Assembly (NCBI GenBank): GCA_004298505.1
Contig: SCRO01000056.1
Location: 124,001-188,000, forward strand
DNA: 64,000 nt
Direction of reading: 5' to 3'
Origin: Rhodanobacter sp.
GTDB taxonomy: Bacteria > Pseudomonadota > Gammaproteobacteria > Xanthomonadales > Rhodanobacteraceae
Shown: positions 38,110 to 46,860 of the stretch, in pieces
Layout of the letters: every line of letters starts with the position of its first letter
How positions within the stretch are numbered: position 1 is the stretch's first letter
The notes under the pieces: model-generated
Told to the model about the DNA's origin: nothing
The model's database searches: none
What the model saw: the letters and a program-made list of their open reading frames with translations, nothing else
Made by a program: the position numbers and the translations under genes

Positions 38110-38139
38110 AAAAAGGGGCCGGCGTGATTGCGCCGGCCC
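38110..38139 (-). terminator. Rho-independent terminator of the RND operon
   Basis: Perfect 9-bp stem GGGCCGGCG (38116-38124) with CGCCGGCCC (38131-38139), 6-nt loop, followed on the minus strand by a run of T (complement of 38110-38114). It lies 19 bp after the DUF302 stop. Confidence 0.9.
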
Positions 38140-38157
38140 GGATGAAAGTCGCCCTGG

Positions 38158-38628
38158 CTATTTTGCGGCCGACTCGGCAATCGAGTTGAACACCGGATCG
38201 AGCTGATTGCCGAGATCGGACAGCCCGAATGGCTCCAGCACCGTCGAAGGCTTCTGATAGTAAATCTTGGCGGAATCGCCGCTCTGGACAACCAACATCC
38301 GCAACGGCACCGCGAGGAAATTAACCGGGTTGGCCTCATAAACGGCTTTGCCGTACTTGGGGTGGAAGATTTCGAGTGTTACTTCCTTCGGTGCATGTAC
38401 ACCGACCATATTCAGCATCATCTGCTGATTGAAATCCTTGAGCACCATCAAACCATTCTGACTGACGGCGCTTTTGACCTTGGTCAAGGTTGCATCAAAG
38501 CTGCTGTGCGAGGTGACTTCGACCAACCCGGGCGGGCTGGCATAAGCGGCGTTCGCCGCCAGCGATCCCACCAGCAGCAGGCTTGCGAGCGCAAGCGGAC
38601 GTTTCTTTGTGTGTCGGGCAATGTTCAT
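38158..38628 (-). CDS. DUF302 periplasmic protein of the RND operon
   Basis: 156 residues with a signal peptide (LALASLLLVGSLAANAAYA) and a DUF302 domain (EVTSHSSFDATLTKVKSAVS, VPLRMLVVQSGDSAKIYYQK). It is a paralogue of the protein at 18250-18720, having the same length and order. It is the last gene before the terminator and so belongs to the mer-box-driven efflux operon. Function unknown. Confidence 0.85.
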   Translation of the reverse strand: MNIARHTKKRPLALASLLLVGSLAANAAYASPPGLVEVTSHSSFDATLTKVKSAVSQNGLMVLKDFNQQMMLNMVGVHAPKEVTLEIFHPKYGKAVYEANPVNFLAVPLRMLVVQSGDSAKIYYQKPSTVLEPFGLSDLGNQLDPVFNSIAESAAK

Positions 38629-38685
38629 ACGCGTAACTCCATTGGGTGCATTCAAAATCAATGTTGAGCGCCTGTATTGATCGGG

Positions 38686-41600
38686 TCAGGACGCTTCCCC
38701 ACTCCCCTTTTCCTCGGAATTGCGTCGCCCGGGGAGCCAGACGTCGTCAAGATAGAAACGGCGCAGAAAGGTCACAAAATCGTCCATCAGCGAATAAGCG
38801 ACCGGGATGGCAATCAGCGTCATCATCGTGGAGGTCACCAGCCCGCCCATGACGGCGGTGGCGATCTCCTTGAATTGCTCGGTCGCCGGTGGTGGCCAGA
38901 TCGCGACAGGCAACATGGCGATGCCGGCGGCAATCGCAGTCATCAGCACCGGCCGCATGCGCTGGGCGCTGGCGGCGACAATGGCGTGATCGCGATCCGC
39001 CCCGCGGCGGCGGAAATGCAGCATCAGATCCACCATCAGGATCGAATTGGACAGCACGATGCCGGCAAGGATGACCATGCCCCAGAGCACCGGCGGCGAC
39101 CAGTTCATGTCGCGCAGCCACAGCGCACCGATGCCGCCCAGCCCTTCCAGCGGGATCGCCAGCATCAACACGAGCGCCGTGCTGAACGAACGGAACTGTA
39201 TTATCAGCAGGAAAAGCACCGCGACCAATGCCACCTTGAGCCCGGAATTAAGCTCATTGAAGGCTTGCAGCATGGTGCCCATCAAACCTGCCGGGCCGAT
39301 CGAGTAGCCCTTGGGCATGGAAAATTGCATCTTGGCCGGCACCAGCAGGTTCATGGTGGTCTCCTTGAGACCGAGCTCCTGGTAATAACCAAGCACGCTG
39401 GCGGCATACAGCGTGTTGTAGGTGTGGATCGTGTTGAATCCGACGCTGTCGCGAACGCGCGCTACCGCGCTCAGCGGTACCACGCGACCCTTCGGCGTGG
39501 CGATCTTGAGGTCGCGCAAATCTTGCAGGGATCGCCGCTGACCCTTCCGATAGCGGATCAGGATGCGGCTGTGGTAGTCCATCGGCTGCGGGTTGAAGAA
39601 GGTTCCGGTCATCCCGCCATTGATCGCGTAATAAACCTGCCCCACCACATCCTTGACGCGCAAGCCCATGGTCATGGCGCGTGCCTGGTCAACATCGACC
39701 TCGAGCTGCGGCACGCCATAGATCGTATCCAGGTAGGGATTGTGCAGACCTTTGGCCTGGGTCTTGGCGATCTGCAGGACCTGGTGACCGTAGTCATAGA
39801 CCTGCTGCATGTTGGGGCCCTTGATCAGCACCTCGACCGGCGCACGCGATGCTGCGATCGGCGTGGGGCTGAGCGGCCGCAGGAAAAGCACGTCGAGATC
39901 CGGGATCTCGGCCTTGGCCTTGCGATAGATGGCATCCTGGATCTGCCACTGTGTTTGCTGGCGTTGTTCGCGGGCGATGGTCAGATTCATCAGCAGCCGT
40001 GCTTCATTGACCTCGTTGACGCCGTAACCAGTGAAATACTGCCCCCAGACGGGGGATTGCCCGGTCAGCGCCGAAACGTCCTTGACGTTCTTCTGCTCCA
40101 TGGCGATGTGTTCGATCTTTTTGACGATCTGTGCCATGCGTTCGGTGCTGACGCCCGGACTGGCGCGCACGTAACCCAAGACCACCGACGTATCGGTCAG
40201 CGGCATTTGTTCGACACCGAGTTTGTCAAACAGGGTGAGCGCCATCATCAGCGAGCCGACGATGCCGGCCACCACGATCCAGCGGTGGTGCAACGACCAC
40301 GCCACCCAGCGCATGAAGGCCTGCTCGAAGGTGTGGAAATGGCGCAGGAATACCTTGTGCATCACCCGGCCAATCCAGCCCGGCGGCGGCTCCGACTCGA
40401 GCTTCATCTCCTCTTCCAGCGGGACTTCCACTTCTTCGGTAATGGCAATTGCGCCCGGCTTGGGCTTGAACAGCACCGAGGCCATCAACGGGGTGATGGT
40501 CATGGCGAGGAAATAGGATCCAATCACCGAGGTGATCATCGGCACCGTCATACTATAGAAACCTGCACCCATATCACCGGTCAGCTGGGTCATCGGATAC
40601 AGCATGACGGCAAACGTCAAGGTGGCCGCCAGGATCGCGTTCTGCACCTGTTCGGCGCCCAGCACCGCCGCCACCTTGGGGTGGAAGCCGCGCTCGATAT
40701 GTCTTCGCACCACCTCCACCACCACGATGGAGTCGTCGAGCAGTTTGCCGACCACGAACACCAGACCCATCATGATGCCGAAGTCACGCTGCACACCGAG
40801 CATATAGACGAGGAAAAAACCGAACGCAACCGCCGAAGGCAGGATCGCGGCAGCGATCACCGTGCCGCCCAACTCACCAAGGAACAGCACGATCACCAGG
40901 CTCGCCAGCAGTACCGCCTTGATGAACTCCTCCATCGCGTTGGCGTCGTTGAGGTGGATATAGAACGCCTGGTCGAAAGCGGTCTGCACCTTGAGCCCGG
41001 GATATTCGGCCTCCAGCTTGTGCGCCAGCTTGGTCGCGTTTTCCGAGATCTTCAGGAAATCGCCATCGTTCTGACCCTGAACTCCAAGCCAGATAGCGGG
41101 TTTACCGTTGTAGTAGAAATCGCCGTAGAGCGGTGCATGGGTATCCGCAATCTTCGCCACATCACGCAGGTAGATTACCTGGCCGCCCTTGTGACCCACC
41201 GGCAGATCCCTGAGCCGCTGCAGCGTTTGTGGCTCCTCGAACTCGCTGTTGATCTGCACGTCGATGCGGTTGTCGCCATCGACCAAGGGGCCGCCGCCAT
41301 GATTGAAATTGGCGCTGTCGATGGCCTTCCCGATGGCCAGAATGCTCAGGCCATGGGCAGCGAGCTTGGCGCGATCGACCTCGACCTGGATCTGGCGCGT
41401 GGGTCCACCAAAGGTGCTGGCGGACAGCACCCCCGGCTGCAGTTGGAACTGGGTGAGGATGACGTTGTTCACCAGCTCCTTGAGCGCGGTGCGACTCATG
41501 CCCGGGCGCGTGATGGCGAACTGGATGGACGGCCCATTCTGGCTGTTGACGTGGACCAGTCGCGGCTTGGTGGTATTGGGCCCCGCCTGCGGCAGTTCGT

Positions 41601-41982
41601 TGCTGATCTCGTTCAACAACGCTTGCATTTCAAGTTGTTTCTTCTGCAGATCCACGTCGTAGTCGAAATACACCACGATCTTGGAATAGCCGGACTGCGA
41701 TGTGCCCAGCAGGTAGCTCACTCCGCCGACGATCTGGATGCGCTTTTCCAGCGGGTTGGTGATGTAGCGCTGCATGTCTTCGGCCGACATGCCGGGGAAT
41801 TGGGTCACCACGCCGACATTCGGGCTGGGGATCTTGGGTACCATGCGCGCCGGAATCGCGAGGTACGCATAGACCCCCAGGATCACCATGATCAACGCGA
41901 TGATGATCGTGGCATGCGGGTGACTCAGTGCGAAGCGCGGCAGGCTGAAGCGCCGCCCGCCGTTCGGCTGCCGGGCGTTCAT
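38686..41982 (-). CDS. RND efflux pump, inner-membrane subunit
   Basis: 1098 residues, the AcrB-type topology: helix 1 (HATIIIALIMVILGVYAYLA), two large periplasmic loops, helices 2-6 with KLLDDSIVVVEVVRRHIERG, a cytoplasmic insert rich in Glu (about 500-540), and a mirrored second half ending PVLMTAIAAGIAMLPVA. TM4 has D-D-S rather than the D-x3-D-x5-E signature of CzcA heavy-metal pumps, so by motif it is closer to hydrophobe/uncharacterised RND pumps. It sits with an adaptor and a TolC-type channel behind a MerR-type promoter. Confidence 0.93.
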   Translation of the reverse strand: MNARQPNGGRRFSLPRFALSHPHATIIIALIMVILGVYAYLAIPARMVPKIPSPNVGVVTQFPGMSAEDMQRYITNPLEKRIQIVGGVSYLLGTSQSGYSKIVVYFDYDVDLQKKQLEMQALLNEISNELPQAGPNTTKPRLVHVNSQNGPSIQFAITRPGMSRTALKELVNNVILTQFQLQPGVLSASTFGGPTRQIQVEVDRAKLAAHGLSILAIGKAIDSANFNHGGGPLVDGDNRIDVQINSEFEEPQTLQRLRDLPVGHKGGQVIYLRDVAKIADTHAPLYGDFYYNGKPAIWLGVQGQNDGDFLKISENATKLAHKLEAEYPGLKVQTAFDQAFYIHLNDANAMEEFIKAVLLASLVIVLFLGELGGTVIAAAILPSAVAFGFFLVYMLGVQRDFGIMMGLVFVVGKLLDDSIVVVEVVRRHIERGFHPKVAAVLGAEQVQNAILAATLTFAVMLYPMTQLTGDMGAGFYSMTVPMITSVIGSYFLAMTITPLMASVLFKPKPGAIAITEEVEVPLEEEMKLESEPPPGWIGRVMHKVFLRHFHTFEQAFMRWVAWSLHHRWIVVAGIVGSLMMALTLFDKLGVEQMPLTDTSVVLGYVRASPGVSTERMAQIVKKIEHIAMEQKNVKDVSALTGQSPVWGQYFTGYGVNEVNEARLLMNLTIAREQRQQTQWQIQDAIYRKAKAEIPDLDVLFLRPLSPTPIAASRAPVEVLIKGPNMQQVYDYGHQVLQIAKTQAKGLHNPYLDTIYGVPQLEVDVDQARAMTMGLRVKDVVGQVYYAINGGMTGTFFNPQPMDYHSRILIRYRKGQRRSLQDLRDLKIATPKGRVVPLSAVARVRDSVGFNTIHTYNTLYAASVLGYYQELGLKETTMNLLVPAKMQFSMPKGYSIGPAGLMGTMLQAFNELNSGLKVALVAVLFLLIIQFRSFSTALVLMLAIPLEGLGGIGALWLRDMNWSPPVLWGMVILAGIVLSNSILMVDLMLHFRRRGADRDHAIVAASAQRMRPVLMTAIAAGIAMLPVAIWPPPATEQFKEIATAVMGGLVTSTMMTLIAIPVAYSLMDDFVTFLRRFYLDDVWLPGRRNSEEKGSGEAS

Positions 41983-43298
41983 TGACCGCCTCCCTGATTG
42001 AGCATGTCAACGGTCTGACCATCAACAAGCTCACGGTTGCCTTGCGAGACGACAAACTCGCCGGCGGTGACGCCCTTGACGATCTGCACCTGCTCCGGCC
42101 CGCGCAGGCCGACGGTGACATCGCGTGCTTCCACCGTCCCCTGCTCCGAAAGCGGTGACACCACGAACACCACCTGCTTGCCACCCGGTTCGGTGGTCAA
42201 CGCGGAGGTTGGAATGAGAACGCCCTTGTCGACGCTGCGCCGGACCAGATCGCCGACCACATAGGTGTTTTCACGCAGCAACAAATCCGGATTGTCGATG
42301 CGCACTTCGACCAGACCGGTATGGGTCTGTGGGTCTTCCTGCGGGAAAACGGCGGCGACCACCGCGCGCAGCGTGCCGGAACCGCTGTCGGGCTCCTGCA
42401 CGAAGCCTTTCGGAAACCGTTGACGCAGCAGTGCATCGTCCAGCTGCGAAAAACGCAGGTACGCCACCGTACCCGGATGCACCCACTGCAGATCGCTTTC
42501 GGCCACGTTGAACTGAACACGTACCCGATGCAAGTCGTCGACCTTGACCACCATCTCACCCTTGTGCACGTACACGCCCGGATACACATTGCGTTTGGCG
42601 ATCACGCCGTCCAGCGGCGAGCGCAGCGTGGCGTAGCTGATTTCAGTCTCCACCTGGTGGAGCTCTGCCTGTGCCGCCTGGTAATGCATGCGCGTGCCGT
42701 CAAATTGCGCCGCACTGATGGCACCGGCCTTGAAGAGTTTCTGGTCTCGCTGAAACTCCGCTTGCTGGAACGTGACTTGCGCCTGTGCCTTTTCCAATGC
42801 GGGTTGCAGGTTGGACAGATCGAGTGTGGCCAGCACTTCACCGTGATGCACCACATCCCCGGGGTAGACGTTGAGCGCCTTGATCCAGCCATCGACGCGC
42901 GCGTAAATCACATCGTCTTCCCACGGCTGCACGTTGCCGGCATAGCTGGCGACCTCGTCCAGAACGCCCTCGCGCGCCTGCGTTATGCGTACGGGCTGCG
43001 GCCCCACCACCGGCGAGGTGAACAACTGGCTGGGCGTCAATGCCGGGGTGACCCAGAGGGTGAACATGTTCACAGCCCACAAGATCAGCGCCGCGCCCAA
43101 GATGTTGATGGTCAAGCGCCGCGCGGCAAGATTGCGGCTGTACCAGTTGAGCGGAGCCAACAGCCGGCCGCTCCAATGGCGTTCGTGGCGACCCAGGCGG
43201 ACGCTGAAGATCAGCAGTGCAACCAGCACTACGCCGATGGCGAGCCACACGTAGTGCTGCGTGAACAGCAGCACGGTGCGGTGGAAGAATGCGTGCAT
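41979..43298 (-). CDS. RND periplasmic adaptor, long N-terminus
   Basis: 439 residues. Unlike typical adaptors it has two N-terminal helices (VWLAIGVVLVALLIFSVRLG and LTINILGAALILWAVNMFTL) separated by a basic loop, then a lipoyl/barrel-sandwich domain (GNVQPWEDDVIYARVDGWIK, VYPGDVVHHGEVLATLDLS), an alpha hairpin and beta domains ending VVSQGNRELVDGQTVDMLNQ. It joins the pump to the outer-membrane channel. It overlaps the RND gene by 4 bp; start ATG 43298 has AGGGAG upstream. Confidence 0.9.
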   Translation of the reverse strand: MHAFFHRTVLLFTQHYVWLAIGVVLVALLIFSVRLGRHERHWSGRLLAPLNWYSRNLAARRLTINILGAALILWAVNMFTLWVTPALTPSQLFTSPVVGPQPVRITQAREGVLDEVASYAGNVQPWEDDVIYARVDGWIKALNVYPGDVVHHGEVLATLDLSNLQPALEKAQAQVTFQQAEFQRDQKLFKAGAISAAQFDGTRMHYQAAQAELHQVETEISYATLRSPLDGVIAKRNVYPGVYVHKGEMVVKVDDLHRVRVQFNVAESDLQWVHPGTVAYLRFSQLDDALLRQRFPKGFVQEPDSGSGTLRAVVAAVFPQEDPQTHTGLVEVRIDNPDLLLRENTYVVGDLVRRSVDKGVLIPTSALTTEPGGKQVVFVVSPLSEQGTVEARDVTVGLRGPEQVQIVKGVTAGEFVVSQGNRELVDGQTVDMLNQGGGQ

Positions 43299-43317
43299 GA
43301 AATGACTCCCTGGAAAA

Positions 43318-44883
43318 TTACCGGCCGACACCGCGGGCAGCCCCATTCAGCTGCTCATCGAGTACACCCATGGCCAGTTCGACGCGGGCCACTGCCACCC
43401 GCACCCCAGCCTGGGCCTGATAGAAACTGGTCTGCGCGGACAAGTCCGCGGCCTGTGCGTCGAGCAGATCGGTGACCGTTCCCGTGCCGACGGCGGCCTT
43501 CTGGCGCTCCACCTGGAACGCCTCATCGGCGCTGCGCATACCCGCCCGCGCCGCATCGACCTTCACCTGCGCGGCATGCAGCTGGGCATAGGCCTGTGTC
43601 ACCTCCCAACGCACTTGCTGCTTGAGGCTCGTCAGCCGGTCATTCATCTGATCCAGCCGGGCGCGCTGCTGGTGAACCTGGGCGCGCAGCGTTCCGCCGG
43701 TAAAAATGGGTAATGAGACCGAAAGCATGATCTGGCTGTCGGGCTCCCAGCTCGAGATCGGACCGCCAGTACGGTTGCCATGTGCTTCCCACGCCTTGGC
43801 GGAGAGATCCACTTCCGGCAGACGCGCGCCCTGCGCGATACGCAAGTGTGCATGTTGCGCCTCGACGGCCGACTGCAACGCCTGATAGTCCGGCCGCTGT
43901 GCCAAGACCCCATCGAGAGCCACGTGCAGCGTCGGAACGGCAGACGCCTTACCCGACACTTCATTCTCGCCGACGAGTGGCAACGGCGGACCGGAGGGAT
44001 CGAGATCGAGCAGACGCCGCAGGTTGCCGCGAACAGTCACCAGTGCCGCTTGCGTGTCGGCGAGCAACTGTTGCGTCTGTTCCAGCCGGGCTTCCACCCG
44101 CAGCAGATCCAGTTGCGGCTTCGCGCCAACCTTGACGAAGGTCTGGAGATTTGACTTCGCTTCGGTCAGATGCTTGATCGAGGCTTGCACGGCCTGCTCG
44201 CTGCGCTCGGCCACCCCAATACCCAGATAGGTCTGGGTGACCGCAAAAGTCAGTTGCTGGCGCACGTAATCGATCTGGTAGTCGGCAGCCTGTGCCTCGG
44301 CGCGCGCACCCTCCACCCCGGCCTTGAGGCCGCCGCCGGCATACAGCTGCCAACTCAAACCCAAGCCGACATTGAATACCGAGTCCTGGAATTGAGATCT
44401 AAATTGGCTCAACGTTTTCTCGGAGCTTTGTTGAGGCGTCGACGCCGCAATGTCCGACAGGGAAGGGATCGTCATGTGCCGAGGCAGCAACAAGGCGGGT
44501 GTCGTCGGGAAAACCTCGTACCAGCTCAGCGCCTTGATCTGCGGGTAGAGTTTGCCGGCGGCAGCCCGCCGGGCGGCCTCGGCGGCCTGCAGCGCGTTTT
44601 CCGCACTATGCACGTCTGCATTGCGCTGAAGCGCCAGCTGAACCGCCTGATCGAGTGACAAGGGATGCGTGATCTCACTGGTCGAGGCCGCTGGTGCAGC
44701 CACAGCCGTCTGCCAGATCCCGGCGAACAGCAGCAGCGCCATTCGCAGCAGGCCGGATCCGAGCACGCCGCGTGCGCGCACACTCCCACGCTTTAGCAAG
44801 GTGATGAAGTAAGGTGGTGATGGTCGGCATGGCGATGCGTCATCCGTGCGCCGTGCGTGACGGATCGGGCGCACCACAGACAT
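43318..44883 (-). CDS. TolC-family outer-membrane channel
   Basis: About 521 residues: signal region (LLRMALLLFAGIWQTAVAAP) and two OEP repeats (LSLDQAVQLALQRNADVHSA; GARLPEVDLSAKAWEAHGNR) with the usual tip region. It lacks a lipobox after the predicted signal. ATG 44883 is the most plausible start, though a start close to the hydrophobic segment (LLRMALLL) is possible. It is the first gene of the three-part efflux operon. Confidence 0.88.
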   Translation of the reverse strand: MSVVRPIRHARRTDDASPCRPSPPYFITLLKRGSVRARGVLGSGLLRMALLLFAGIWQTAVAAPAASTSEITHPLSLDQAVQLALQRNADVHSAENALQAAEAARRAAAGKLYPQIKALSWYEVFPTTPALLLPRHMTIPSLSDIAASTPQQSSEKTLSQFRSQFQDSVFNVGLGLSWQLYAGGGLKAGVEGARAEAQAADYQIDYVRQQLTFAVTQTYLGIGVAERSEQAVQASIKHLTEAKSNLQTFVKVGAKPQLDLLRVEARLEQTQQLLADTQAALVTVRGNLRRLLDLDPSGPPLPLVGENEVSGKASAVPTLHVALDGVLAQRPDYQALQSAVEAQHAHLRIAQGARLPEVDLSAKAWEAHGNRTGGPISSWEPDSQIMLSVSLPIFTGGTLRAQVHQQRARLDQMNDRLTSLKQQVRWEVTQAYAQLHAAQVKVDAARAGMRSADEAFQVERQKAAVGTGTVTDLLDAQAADLSAQTSFYQAQAGVRVAVARVELAMGVLDEQLNGAARGVGR

Positions 44884-45076
44884 GCTGGGTTCCAAGCCGC
44901 GCGCGTCGTTCGGACGGCCAGGTTCGGATGGCTCGAAGGTCACATGGTGCCGTTTCAAATCCGAGATACGCGGCGAACCAGTGAATCCCACCGATCTGAA
45001 ACGCCCCATCGTTACGCCACACTTTTTCATGCTTGCGAGATCCGTTCCAAGTGAGCTCAAATCACTGTGGAGGACA

Positions 45077-45107
45077 TTTGTACTCCCGTACGCAAGTACG
45101 GTTTCAA
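45077..45107 (-). promoter_or_regulatory. MerR-type promoter of the RND efflux operon
   Basis: On the minus strand TTGAAA (45107-45102), 19-bp spacer with the perfect dyad CCGTAC-ttgc-GTACGG, then TACAAA (45082-45077). The layout equals the mer promoters and directs transcription into the TolC-family gene about 190 bp away. Confidence 0.88.
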
Positions 45108-45440
45108 GTGCATATTTCGCGGTAGCAGGCTGGTCAGCGTGAGCGATGGCCGTTGGCTTGATGCGCTGATCGACCGGATTGATCGGCCTCAGGTGACATG
45201 GATGTCTTTCAGGCGGTCAACACGGGCTGCCTCGCGCTACGCCGCTTTGGGTTGCGCCCGTGCGCGCAATGGCGCAATGATTTTGGGCGTGCCCTGATCG
45301 GCCGCGACGGGTACGGCAAGGCGACTTATCGCTTGTGGGTTTGACCGTCCACGGCAGCTACGGAGATGCAACAAGCCCGATCATGGCTGCGTCTGCTCAA
45401 CCGAGTAAAACCCACCCGCCACTACCTCGGTGGAAACGCC
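45108..45440. other. Divergent intergenic region, no supported gene
   Basis: Between the RND and second mer promoters. A 48-codon plus-strand frame (45198-45344) is open but has no homology or ribosome site that I trust. Confidence 0.4.
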
Positions 45441-45471
45441 TTGACCCCGTACTGTGGTACGTCTCTAGGGT
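45441..45471 (+). promoter_or_regulatory. MerR-type mer promoter of operon 2
   Basis: TTGACC (45441-45446), 19-bp spacer with dyad CCGTAC-tgtg-GTACGT (one mismatch), then TAGGGT (45466-45471). It drives the second merT. Confidence 0.88.
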
Positions 45472-45518
45472 ATCCACATAGCGTTGCTCTGACCCTCACA
45501 ATTGGAAGGAAGTCCCTG

Positions 45519-45869
45519 ATGTCAGAATCAAAGGATTCAAGTGGCGCACTGGTCGCCGGTGGGCTGGCCGCTATCCTCGCGTCCACCTGCTGTCTCGGGC
45601 CATTGCTTCTGGTCGGACTGGGATTTTCCGGCGCGTGGATCGGCAATCTGACCGTGCTGGAGCCCTACCGCCCCTGGTTCAGGGGTGCCGCGCTGATCGC
45701 GATATTCTTTGCCTATCGCCGCATCTTCCATCCTGTACAAGCCTGCAAGCCTGGCGAGGTCTGTGCGGTACCGCAAGTTCGCACCACCTACAAGCTTATC
45801 TTCTGGGTAGTGGCCGCGCTGGTGCTGGTCGCGCTCGGATTCCCTTATGTGCTTCCCTTGTTCTACTGA
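45519..45869 (+). CDS. merT: Mercuric transport protein, copy 2
   Basis: 116 residues, three helices; STCCLGPLLLVGLGFSGAWI and ACKPGEVCAVPQV carry the two thiol pairs of MerT. The ATG at 45519 follows GGAAGGAAG. It is highly similar to copy 1, differing mainly at the N-terminus. It feeds Hg(II) to the cytoplasm, although operon 2 has no complete MerA of its own. Confidence 0.95.
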   Translation: MSESKDSSGALVAGGLAAILASTCCLGPLLLVGLGFSGAWIGNLTVLEPYRPWFRGAALIAIFFAYRRIFHPVQACKPGEVCAVPQVRTTYKLIFWVVAALVLVALGFPYVLPLFY

Positions 45870-45883
45870 TCCGGAGCTCTCCC

Positions 45884-46174
45884 ATGAAAAAACTGTTTGC
45901 CTCACTGGCCCTCGTGTCGGCCACCGTCCTTGCCGCACCGACCTGGGCCGCCACGCAATCGGTCACGCTGTCAGTTCCCGGCATGACCTGCGCGGCCTGC
46001 CCGTTTACGGTCAGGAGCGCGCTCAGCCGAGTAGATGGCGTCGAGAAAGTCGCCGTGATTTTCAACCGGCGTGAGGCGGTCGTCACCTTCGACGATGCCA
46101 AGACCACCCCTCAGCAGCTGACCAGGGCCACGGCGGACGCAGGCTATCCGTCGAATGTGAAACAGAAGTCGTGA
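45884..46174 (+). CDS. merP: Periplasmic mercury-binding protein, copy 2
   Basis: 96 residues: signal peptide (LFASLALVSATVLAAPTWAA) and heavy-metal-associated domain with GMTCAACPFTVRSAL. It starts 14 bp after merT with CCGGAGC upstream. It is similar to but clearly diverged from copy 1. Confidence 0.95.
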   Translation: MKKLFASLALVSATVLAAPTWAATQSVTLSVPGMTCAACPFTVRSALSRVDGVEKVAVIFNRREAVVTFDDAKTTPQQLTRATADAGYPSNVKQKS

Positions 46175-46273
46175 AACGTGGCGATGTCCACCTGGGATCT
46201 GTTCTCGCCCCCGGGTCGCGTTTGTATCCCAACCGCCGCTAATCATGAACACTGTTGTTGAGAGGGCATGACC

Positions 46274-46423
46274 ATGCCATCGCATTCCAGAATTGCACGC
46301 CCCGTACCAACCCGCCGCACCATCAAGAATTGGCTGGCATCCAGAAAGGATGACTTGGTCGTCATGGCCATTGCGACTGGGCTGTTCGTGTTGATGATCT
46401 TTGCCTTGCCTTATTGTTGCTGA
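46274..46423 (+). CDS. 49-residue membrane peptide ending in Cys-Cys
   Basis: A small open frame (alternative ATG at 46268, 51 residues). It has a basic N-terminus (SRIARPVPTRRTIKNWLASR), one transmembrane helix (VVMAIATGLFVLMIFALP) and the terminal YCC. GAGAGGG lies 8 nt before 46274. An even shorter frame, MNTVVERA, ends on the 46268 ATG. Position between merP and the reduced merA and the terminal thiol pair suggest Hg(II) handling at the membrane; no family is known to me. Confidence 0.6.
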   Translation: MPSHSRIARPVPTRRTIKNWLASRKDDLVVMAIATGLFVLMIFALPYCC

Positions 46424-46563
46424 AGGCTTTACCGCCAGCATCGGCGACTCGTTGTTCTCGGGTGCCCCTCAGCGAATCCCGCATCTTGGCACCGTCTGTC
46501 GAAAGTATATGCCTCACGTCGTCGACACACTCCGTTGGTTCGATGCCGCTACCAGGGAAGCCC

Positions 46564-46848
46564 ATGAAAGAGATGTATTTGTCCGTGTCTGGCATGACCT
46601 GCGCTGACTGTGCCCAGCACGTCGAAGGCAGCTTGAAAGGTGTGGCTGGCGTGGCTGATGTGACCGTGGCCTATCCTCAGGGTACGGTGTTCCTCAGGGC
46701 CGAGTCCGCCGTGGCAGTCGAGTCGCTCAATGCGGTCCTCCTGAAAAGATATCGCGTGGCCACGTTGCAACGGCAGGACACTGGCACGAACACACTGACC
46801 CTCGACAACTTCAAGGATGTCAAGCAGCTATCGTGCTGCGCAGGGTGA
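46564..46848 (+). CDS. Reduced MerA: Hg-binding domain plus C-terminal CC tail
   Basis: 94 residues. MKEMYLSVSGMTCADCAQHV and the rest of the first 70 residues match the N-terminal domain of MerA (LNAVLLKRYRVATLQ), then after about 10 residues it passes directly to [12 protein letters not shown], the exact C-terminal end of MerA with the vicinal cysteines. The whole flavoprotein core (about 460 residues) is missing, yet the frame is open and start, ribosome site and stop are good. It cannot reduce Hg(II). It could buffer Hg(II) and pass it to the full MerA at 20631, or be a deletion relic. Confidence 0.85.
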   Translation: MKEMYLSVSGMTCADCAQHVEGSLKGVAGVADVTVAYPQGTVFLRAESAVAVESLNAVLLKRYRVATLQRQDTGTNTLTLDNFKDVKQLSCCAG

Positions 46849-46860
46849 GTGGAACGACCG

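Noticed and set aside
38677-41985. A 1102-codon plus-strand open frame exactly opposite the RND gene
   Set aside because: It is the antisense shadow of a GC-rich gene: composition is His/Arg/Gly/Asp-rich, without any domain, while the minus strand gives a complete RND pump.
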